Origin: Prevotella sp.
GTDB lineage: Bacteria; Bacteroidota; Bacteroidia; Bacteroidales; Dysgonomonadaceae
Assembly (NCBI GenBank): GCA_031263965.1
Contig: JAISES010000236.1
Location: 1 to 12,054, forward strand
Direction: 5' to 3'
Length of the DNA: 12,054 nt
This document shows, in pieces, positions 7,188 to 12,054 of this stretch. The notes beneath the pieces were generated by a model. The model was not told the DNA's origin, did not search any database, and saw only the letters and a program-made list of their open reading frames with translations. The position numbers and the translations under genes were made by a program. Each line of letters starts with the position of its first letter. Position 1 is the stretch's first letter.

Positions 7188-8204
7188 CTATCCAAAAGAT
7201 TTTTTTACCCAACGGGGTACAATCAAAGCCCCTACAAACAGATAGTTATAGTATGTAAGCAGCCTCCACAGCAAAATTATCAAAGGAATGATGCCTGCGA
7301 GTGGAATAAACTCGCTCAGGTATTGTTTGAAAATAAATTCACTGAAACCGCTTCCTCCCGGGGTAGGGCTGACAACCATTACCACCCACATAATAAACTG
7401 GCGGGCAAAGATAAGTAAGTTGTCATGTACGGCAAAGAAGGCCATAAATATCGCATTCACCACCAAATAGCGGGAACACCACGAAAGAATAGTCGCTGTA
7501 ATCAACGGGAACCAATAGGAACGGGGTTTCCCGCGTATTTCCCGCGCACTGACAATCAGATCGTCTCCGGCCTTTGCCGCGCTCTTGTGCCAACGACAAA
7601 GAAACGGCAGCCTGAATAGTTTAATAATCAGCCAACGGATAGCTTGCGGTTTGAAGAAAAGACCGGTGATCAATGCCGTGCACAATAGCATTTTGATGAT
7701 ATATGCTACAATGAACAATATCAGGACTCCCGACTCGAAGGCAGTATTTTCTGAGAATAAGGTATGAAAAGGGATAAATAACAGCAAAACAGGAAATGTT
7801 ACGACAAAGAACATTTCGTCCAGCAACAGTGTAACAAATACCATCGCCGTACTTCGTCCTACCGGAATATTTTCCCTGGCCAGAAAAATAACCGCCATAC
7901 TCGATCCACCAACAGAAGAAGGTGTTATGGCAGTTCCGAATTCGGCGAGCAAAGTCACCTTGACGCACTGTTTCCACGATAATTGCTTTTCTGTGAGATA
8001 CCGGTAGCGGATAGTAAATCCGGCATCGCGCCCCAGCATAAAGCAAAAAGCAATAAATATCCAGAAAACGGTATGCCCCGTAATCGAGATTTGCTTCAGG
8101 TCGGCAAAGTTAAATTCCCTTGTCATCATATAGATAATAACCCCCATCCCGATAAAGGTTGGCAAGAGTATCTTCCATATGCTGAAACTTTTGGGTTTTT
8201 CCAT
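7188..8204 (-). CDS. YbhN / lysylphosphatidylglycerol-synthase transmembrane (flippase-like) family protein
   Basis: A 338-aa polytopic inner-membrane protein with about eight hydrophobic segments (around 11-28, 45-58, 82-108, 118-146, 158-184, 230-256, 264-280 and 300-328). It belongs to the family of the membrane domain of MprF (LPG_synthase_TM; YbhN/AglD type). The typical glycine-rich motifs are visible: TPSSVGGSSM (94-103) and SPTPGGSGFSEF (279-290), followed by LWRLLTYY (312-319). There is no soluble aminoacyl-transferase domain, so it cannot itself make lysyl-PG; a lipid-transport or flippase role is a family-based guess. It starts 17 nt after the sufB stop on the same strand and is probably cotranscribed with it. 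A run of nine T on its strand (7156-7164) lies past its stop, but without a convincing stem. Confidence 0.85.
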   Translation of the reverse strand: MEKPKSFSIWKILLPTFIGMGVIIYMMTREFNFADLKQISITGHTVFWIFIAFCFMLGRDAGFTIRYRYLTEKQLSWKQCVKVTLLAEFGTAITPSSVGGSSMAVIFLARENIPVGRSTAMVFVTLLLDEMFFVVTFPVLLLFIPFHTLFSENTAFESGVLILFIVAYIIKMLLCTALITGLFFKPQAIRWLIIKLFRLPFLCRWHKSAAKAGDDLIVSAREIRGKPRSYWFPLITATILSWCSRYLVVNAIFMAFFAVHDNLLIFARQFIMWVVMVVSPTPGGSGFSEFIFKQYLSEFIPLAGIIPLIILLWRLLTYYNYLFVGALIVPRWVKKSFG

Positions 8205-8221
8205 CCGGGGTCTGTATGGTT

Positions 8222-9679
8222 TTATCCTACACTACCTTCCAAGCTGATCTGCAATAGTTTCTGAGCTTCAACGGCAAATTCCATCGGTAGATTCTGCATC
8301 ACTTCTTTGGCATATCCGTTTACGATCAGCCCGACAGCCTCTTCCGTACCTATCCCGCGCTGGTTACAATAAAGGATCTGATCTTCGCTAATTTTCGATG
8401 TAGTCGCTTCGTGTTCTATGATTGCAGTAGGATTGGCAATATCCGAATAAGGGAATGTATGAGCCCCGCACTTATCGCCCAGCAATAGACTATCGCATTG
8501 TGAATGGTTACGCGCCCCTTCTGCTTTCGGCGAAACTTTAACCAATCCACGATACGCATTCTGGCTTTGTCCGGCCGAAATACCTTTCGATACAATACGG
8601 CTTTTTGTATTCTTGCCGATATGTATCATCTTGGTTCCCGTATCGGCCTGCTGAAAGTTGTTTGTAACCGCTACAGAGTAGAACTCACCGGTTGAGTTGT
8701 CTCCTGACAATATACATGAAGGATATTTCCATGTAATCGCCGATCCGGTTTCCACCTGAGTCCATGATATTTTTGAACCGGCGCCTTTACAGATACCACG
8801 TTTCGTTACAAAGTTGTAGACGCCTCCTTTGCCCTGCTTGTCTCCCGGATACCAGTTTTGTACGGTAGAATATTTCACTTCAGCACGGTCGAGAGCTACA
8901 ATTTCTACAATAGCGGCATGAAGTTGATTCTCGTCACGCATGGGAGCTGTACATCCCTCCAGATAACTCACATACGAATCATCGTCTGCTACAATCAACG
9001 TACGCTCAAACTGCCCTGTGTTTGCCGCATTGATACGGAAATAAGTAGACAATTCCATCGGACAGCGCACCCCTTTTGGTATATAAACAAACGAACCGTC
9101 GCTGAATACTGCCGAGTTCAATGCAGCAAAGAAATTATCCCTGTAAGGAACTACCGAGCCCAGATATTTTTTCACCAGTCCGAGGTGTTCCTGCACTGCT
9201 TCGCTAAACGAACAAAAGATAATACCTTTTTCTGCCAAAACCTCTTTGAATGTTGTTTTTACCGATACGCTATCCACGACTGCGTCTACTGCCATGTTTT
9301 GCACACCCGCCAGAATTTCGCGCTCGTGCAACGGCACTCCCAGCTTATCGAATGTTTTAAGTAACTCAGGATCAACATCATTGAGGTTTTTGGGCCCGTC
9401 TTTCTTCTTAGGGGCAGCATAATAACTAATACTTTGATAGTCTATTTCGGGAATATCCAGATGCGCCCACTTTGGGGTTTCCATAGTCAGCCAATAGCGA
9501 AATGCTTTTAAACGAAATTCGAGAAGCCATTCCGGTTCATTCTTTTTGGCAGAGATCAAACGAACAACATCTTCGTTCAATCCTACAGGAATAACTTCTG
9601 TTTCTATATCTGTTACAAATCCGTATTTATATTCGCCGGAGGTAACATCTTCTATAATTTTATCTTGATCTTCTTGCAT
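8222..9679 (-). CDS. sufB: Fe-S cluster assembly scaffold protein SufB
   Basis: SufB forms the SufBC2D complex, which builds Fe-S clusters on a scaffold using sulfur from SufS and ATP hydrolysis by SufC, in the cytoplasm. The protein is 485 aa, the usual length. Family hallmarks include [21 protein letters not shown] (198-218), YLEGCTAP (239-246), [24 protein letters not shown] (298-321) and [10 protein letters not shown] (392-401). Cys395 corresponds to E. coli Cys405 and Glu424, 29 residues later, to Glu434, both placed at the cluster or sulfur-accepting site; Cys243 aligns near E. coli Cys254. The start ATG at 9679 gives the expected acidic N-terminus. Unusually, the next gene is a ybhN-like gene instead of sufC, and upstream is a repeat-rich gap. 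Confidence 0.97.
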   Translation of the reverse strand: MQEDQDKIIEDVTSGEYKYGFVTDIETEVIPVGLNEDVVRLISAKKNEPEWLLEFRLKAFRYWLTMETPKWAHLDIPEIDYQSISYYAAPKKKDGPKNLNDVDPELLKTFDKLGVPLHEREILAGVQNMAVDAVVDSVSVKTTFKEVLAEKGIIFCSFSEAVQEHLGLVKKYLGSVVPYRDNFFAALNSAVFSDGSFVYIPKGVRCPMELSTYFRINAANTGQFERTLIVADDDSYVSYLEGCTAPMRDENQLHAAIVEIVALDRAEVKYSTVQNWYPGDKQGKGGVYNFVTKRGICKGAGSKISWTQVETGSAITWKYPSCILSGDNSTGEFYSVAVTNNFQQADTGTKMIHIGKNTKSRIVSKGISAGQSQNAYRGLVKVSPKAEGARNHSQCDSLLLGDKCGAHTFPYSDIANPTAIIEHEATTSKISEDQILYCNQRGIGTEEAVGLIVNGYAKEVMQNLPMEFAVEAQKLLQISLEGSVG

Positions 9680-9692
9680 TACATTACAACTG

Positions 9693-9771
9693 GTTGTTAG
9701 GCTGATAGCCTTTAGCTATCAGCTGTTAGCATTCTTCTTCGATCATAAGCTGCCGGCTGATAGCTAACAAC
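9693..9771. repeat. Nested stem-loop in the sufB 5' leader
   Basis: A perfect 9-bp stem GCTGATAGC/GCTATCAGC (9701-9709 with 9715-9723, 5-nt loop) sits inside a wider pairing of GTTGTTAG (9693-9700) with CTAACAAC (9764-9771). GCTGATAGCTAACAAC at 9756-9771 is a second copy of the stem sequence, so the 9-bp arms can pair in alternative ways. The region starts 14 nt upstream of the sufB ATG and lies between it and the putative promoter, so it would be in the leader RNA. It may be a dispersed GCTAACAGCT-type repeat or a regulatory structure; the sequence does not decide. Confidence 0.6.
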
Positions 9772-9784
9772 TTATTCTATTTTG

Positions 9785-9792
9785 CAAAGATA
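9785..9792 (-). promoter_or_regulatory. Possible -7 promoter element for sufB
   Basis: On the minus strand this reads TATCTTTG, a full match to the Bacteroidota -7 consensus TAnnTTTG. It lies about 105 nt before the sufB start, leaving a leader that contains the nested stem-loop. No clear TTTG -33 element is found at the usual distance, so the call is tentative. Confidence 0.35.
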
Positions 9793-9954
9793 TGATATTC
9801 TCTGTATTAAATCAGCTTTTATAAATATTTTGCATCACTTAGAAACTGTCTGAATTTTAGCGAAAAATATTATTATAGGATTAAAAAAAGACTTCTTAGC
9901 AATATTTTTATGTTCTTTTCAGCGTATTTTATCCTTTTTACTTTTGGTTTAGCC

Positions 9955-10208
9955 CGCTAAACCTGCAACGTCTTTAAGTTAAGGCATCAATAGCTCTGAA
10001 AGAGCGCAATCTATTAGCGTAGGGCAACGCCCTACGACCTTGAATGTGAATGAAACGACGCCCTACCCGGGCAGACTCACTGATTCACTTTCTGATTCTG
10101 CCCTTTCAGGGCGTCGTTGATACTTTTACTGATACACAGGGCGTTGCCCTGTGCTGGGAGATATAAGGCTTTCAGCCTTAGCTTAATGATATAGCGCTAA
10201 ACCTGCAA
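9955..10208. repeat. Symmetric array of five hairpins flanked by 14-bp direct repeats (REP/BIME-like)
   Basis: The direct repeats CGCTAAACCTGCAA (9955-9968 and 10195-10208) flank 226 bp that is absent from the related copy at 1-117. Inside are five stems: H1 GCTCT-GAA-AGAGC (9993-10005); H2 CGTAGGGC-AAC-GCCCTACG (10018-10036); H3, with 11-bp outer arms 10054-10064/10108-10118 and 7-bp inner arms 10069-10075/10097-10103; H4 CACAGGGC-GTT-GCCCTGTG (10135-10153); and H5 TAAGGCT-TTC-AGCCTTA (10164-10180). The loops of H1 and H5 are complementary, as are those of H2 and H4, so the block is roughly its own reverse complement. It resembles REP/BIME elements mobilised by Y1 (RAYT) transposases, but no such gene is in the window. 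Confidence 0.72.
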
Positions 10209-10277
10209 GCAAAAAGAATAAAATCCATCTGAAAATAGGTAATGAAAACAATTTAATGCAACATTATTTTCGTTTTT

Positions 10278-10352
10278 GTCATGCTGACGGAAGGAAGCAT
10301 CTCTTGTATATTTTGTTTTGGAGAAACGAGATCCTTCGTTCCTCAGGATGAC
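10278..10352. repeat. Palindromic repeat of the GTCATCCTGAGGAACGAAGG type
   Basis: Arms at 10278-10303 and 10328-10352 are imperfect inverted repeats around a 24-nt loop. The right arm read on the minus strand begins GTCATCCTGAGGAACGAAGG, and the left arm begins GTCATGCTGACGGAAGGAAG. This word type is a common dispersed intergenic palindrome in bacteria. It lies in the second insertion within the 9841-10426 element, about 330 nt upstream of rlmI. Confidence 0.65.
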
Positions 10353-10499
10353 AGAGAGTATGTTGTATTAATTTTTATTGAGTACTTAACTATAAAAAGA
10401 TTTGTTATAAAATTTAAACAGTTTCTCATAGACTTATGAAACGAATAGAAGAAAGCTTTTGTTTAAATCAGGGCAAATTAAAAAATTATTCCTTTTTCC

Positions 10500-10617
10500 G
10501 GATTGCTTCACTACTGTTGGCGCCGCCGATTCTTCGAAACAACGGCGTTTGCCAATTCGTAATGACGTCCTATATTCGCTGCGTCCGTCATTATGAGGGC
10601 TTGACCCGAAGCAATCC
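10500..10617. repeat. Palindromic intergenic repeat (GGATTGCTTC / CGTCATTA type)
   Basis: The outer arms GGATTGCTTC (10500-10509) and GAAGCAATCC (10608-10617) pair, and the inner arms TAATGACG (10560-10567) and CGTCATTA (10586-10593) pair. It shares both words with the repeat at 6433-6515, but in the inside-out order. The only open frame across it (10436-10624, 62 residues) has no recognisable protein and is not called as a gene. It sits just upstream of the rlmI promoter. Confidence 0.65.
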
Positions 10618-10653
10618 AGCCTGATATTTTATTTTATTGTGAAAATAAAATTG

Positions 10654-10661
10654 TAATTTTG
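10654..10661 (+). promoter_or_regulatory. -7 promoter element for rlmI
   Basis: TAATTTTG is a full match to the Bacteroidota -7 consensus TAnnTTTG and lies 19 nt before the rlmI ATG. It is preceded by an AT-rich stretch without a clear TTTG at the ideal -33 spacing. The leader would be very short, leaving no room for an upstream gene. Confidence 0.45.
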
Positions 10662-10680
10662 TGCCTCTTATATAGCCGAT

Positions 10681-11868
10681 ATGAATTACAAAAAAATAAA
10701 ACTCAAGCCCAAAAAGGAAGAATCGTTGAAACGCTTCCACCCCTGGATATTCTCAGGAGCAGTACAACACAAAGACAACGACCTGAACGAAGGCGAGGTT
10801 GTAAATGTATATACTGCCGGCAATGATTTCATTGCCGTGGGTCATTACCAGATAGGCAGCATCGAAGTCCGCGTACTTTCTTTTGAGGAAGAAGAAATAA
10901 ACCTTGATTTCTGGAAAAGGCGTTTGAGTACGGCTCTGGAATTAAGAAAATCTATCGGTTTACTTTCTTCCGGAAACAATTCGTACAGGCTTGTCCATGG
11001 CGAGGGAGATTTTCTGCCGGGATTGATCATCGATGTATATGCCGAAACCGCTGTAATACAGTCGCACTCGGTGGGTATGCACGAATCGCGTACGATAATC
11101 TGCGAAGCATTGAAGGCAGTCATGGGTGGCACTCTGAAAAACATCTATTATAAATCGGAAACCACTTTACCGTATAAGGCCGGTCTTGGCGCAGAAAACG
11201 AATACCTCTATGGCGGAAAAGACGTTTCAGAGATTGCTTTGGAAAACGGGCTGAAATTTTATCCGGACTGGGTGAAGGGGCAGAAGACAGGCTTTTTTGT
11301 CGATCAACGGGACAACAGGGCGTTACTCGAAAAATATGCCGAAAACCGTAAGGTGTTGAATATGTTCTGTTATACAGGCGGATTCTCGTTTTACGCTATG
11401 CGTGGAGGCGCTAAACTGGTTCATTCGGTAGACAGTTCTTCCAAAGCTGTTATGCTGACCAATAAAAATGTAGAGATAAACTTTCCCCATGACGACCGCC
11501 ATGAGGCATTTGCAGAAGATGCCTTCAAATTCCTGGGAAACATCAAATCCAACGACTACGACCTGATTATCCTTGATCCTCCTGCTTTTGCCAAACACAG
11601 GGGAGCTATCAAAAACGCTTTGCAGGGATACAAACGATTGAATGCAGCGGCATTCGACAAAATAGCTTCGGGCGGGATCGTTTTCACATTCTCTTGTTCA
11701 CAGGCAATATCAAAGGAAATGTTCCGCCTGGCAGTATTCAGCGCTGCGGCCATTTCGGGCAGGAAAGTACGCATATTAGATCAGTTGAATCAACCCGCCG
11801 ACCATCCCGTCAATATTTATCATCCGGAAGGAGAATATCTGAAAGGATTGGTTTTATACGTGGAGTAA
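10681..11868 (+). CDS. rlmI: RlmI-like 23S rRNA (cytosine-C5) methyltransferase
   Basis: A 395-aa class I SAM-dependent rRNA methyltransferase of the RlmI type, which in E. coli makes m5C1962 in 23S rRNA. The N-terminal 70 or so residues look like the PUA RNA-binding domain (HPWIFSGAV at 20-28). A central domain ends in QKTGFFVDQRDNR (201-213), a signature of the family. The Rossmann part then has the SAM-binding VLNMFCYTGGFS (225-236), acidic SVDSSSKA (249-256), LDPPAFAK (298-305) and FSCS (337-340), where Cys339 is the likely nucleophile. The length is normal and the frame is intact. It is monocistronic by appearance: a repeat-filled gap precedes it and a convergent gene follows. Its exact target base in this organism is inferred from the family. 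Confidence 0.92.
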   Translation: MNYKKIKLKPKKEESLKRFHPWIFSGAVQHKDNDLNEGEVVNVYTAGNDFIAVGHYQIGSIEVRVLSFEEEEINLDFWKRRLSTALELRKSIGLLSSGNNSYRLVHGEGDFLPGLIIDVYAETAVIQSHSVGMHESRTIICEALKAVMGGTLKNIYYKSETTLPYKAGLGAENEYLYGGKDVSEIALENGLKFYPDWVKGQKTGFFVDQRDNRALLEKYAENRKVLNMFCYTGGFSFYAMRGGAKLVHSVDSSSKAVMLTNKNVEINFPHDDRHEAFAEDAFKFLGNIKSNDYDLIILDPPAFAKHRGAIKNALQGYKRLNAAAFDKIASGGIVFTFSCSQAISKEMFRLAVFSAAAISGRKVRILDQLNQPADHPVNIYHPEGEYLKGLVLYVE

Positions 11869-11920
11869 TTATTTAATTTAGCAACACTCCTACAGTAATC
11901 CATATATATTGCATAATTTT

Positions 11921-11943
11921 TAGCCAACAACTTGAATTGGCTA
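11921..11943. other. Inverted repeat between convergent genes
   Basis: TAGCCAA (11921-11927) and TTGGCTA (11937-11943) form a perfect 7-bp stem with a 9-nt loop in the 72-bp gap between rlmI and the convergent permease gene; its right arm includes the permease stop codon. No T-tract follows on either strand, so it is not a standard Rho-independent terminator, although it could mark the shared 3' end. Confidence 0.3.
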
Positions 11944-12054
11944 CTCGAACCGGATAGATTTTGCAGGAGAAATTTTAGCGATCAGATAGGAAGGGCCGAT
12001 CATAGCCACAACAGACAATACTAGCGTACCTGTATTTCTCAGCAGGATATAAAG
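11941..12054 (-). CDS. C-terminal end of an FtsX/MacB-type ABC transporter permease (partial)
   Basis: The minus strand from the window edge to the TAG at 11941-11943 reads 37 residues: LYILLRNTGTLVLSV, then VAMIGPSYLIAKISPAKSIRFE. A hydrophobic segment followed by a short tail ending in P-(A/V)-K-(A/S)-I-R-(F/Y)-E is the usual C-terminus of FtsX-like permeases of the MacB/LolCE group. The rest of the gene, including the periplasmic domain, lies beyond the window. It converges on rlmI. The specific substrate cannot be inferred. Confidence 0.75.
   Translation of the reverse strand, partial: LYILLRNTGTLVLSVVAMIGPSYLIAKISPAKSIRFE

Larger units (their letters stand above)
9841..10426. repeat. 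586-bp mosaic repeat element with inverted ends
   Basis: The element is bounded by AGAAACTGTCTGAATTTTA (9841-9859) and TAAAATTTAAACAGTTTCT (10408-10426), inverted repeats matching at 17 of 19 positions. A fragment of the same end, CAACTGTTTGAATTTA, occurs at 7138-7153. The right portion matches the uninterrupted copy at 1-117, but here it is broken by two insertions: the hairpin array at about 9969-10194, and about 150 bp at roughly 10238-10388 with its own palindrome. The left portion (9860-9920) is AT-rich. No coding region of note is present. The ends look like those of a non-autonomous IS derivative; the parent family is not identified. Confidence 0.6.

Noticed and set aside
8858..9364. 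A 168-codon plus-strand open frame opposite sufB
   Set aside because: It lies entirely antisense to a clearly conserved sufB and shows no protein family features; it is a shadow of the coding strand.
9969..10194. Hairpin array considered as a CRISPR array
   Set aside because: The hairpins differ in sequence, are not equally spaced and have no spacer-repeat pattern; no cas genes are present.
10436..10624. A 62-residue open frame starting MKRIEESFCL
   Set aside because: It runs through a palindromic repeat (10500-10617), has no recognisable motif, and its second half is the translated repeat; it is most likely a chance frame.

Overview
The window looks like chromosomal DNA from a Bacteroidota (Bacteroidales) bacterium, with a Dysgonomonas- or Parabacteroides-like relative as the best guess. 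The reasons are the gene content (a DUF4292 lipoprotein, an EnvC-like protein, a two-domain FdtA protein), promoter-like sites of the TAnnTTTG type instead of a sigma70 -10 box, weak Shine-Dalgarno sequences, and intergenic palindromic repeats typical of this phylum. The genus is inferred, not demonstrated.

Positions 191-6355 hold six closely spaced plus-strand genes that read like one operon: dut (dUTPase), an exported TPR protein, a DUF4292 lipoprotein, an EnvC-family protein with a degenerate LytM domain, a protein with two FdtA-type sugar ketoisomerase domains, and a FemAB/GNAT-like acyltransferase. Gaps are 13 nt or less and four of the five junctions are overlaps or gaps of 6 nt or less. 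The first four genes mix nucleotide hygiene with envelope and peptidoglycan functions. The last two look like part of a deoxyamino-sugar or surface-glycan pathway whose other enzymes are not in the window.

Positions 6356-7187 are a decayed accessory stretch. They contain a palindromic repeat, a 274-bp internally deleted IS4-like element with exact 19-bp inverted ends that keeps only the C-terminal transposase codons, and a HipB-like HTH gene broken by an internal deletion and a frameshift.

Positions 7188-9679 hold a minus-strand pair: sufB (Fe-S cluster scaffold subunit) followed 17 nt later by a YbhN/LPG-synthase-type membrane protein. The sufC, sufD and sufS genes usually beside sufB are absent here.

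Positions 9680-10680 are about 1 kb without a credible gene and are made of nested repeats. There is a hairpin in the sufB leader, then a 586-bp element with inverted ends. Comparison with the partial copy at positions 1-117 shows two insertions inside this element. One of them is a mirror-symmetric array of five hairpins with complementary loops, flanked by 14-bp direct repeats. Another palindrome and a promoter precede rlmI (23S rRNA methyltransferase, 10681-11868). The window ends in the C-terminus of a convergent FtsX/MacB-type ABC permease.

I found no complete new defence, CRISPR or phage system. The most unusual structures are the symmetric hairpin array, the nested repeat mosaic and the tandem FdtA protein with one altered active-site motif.
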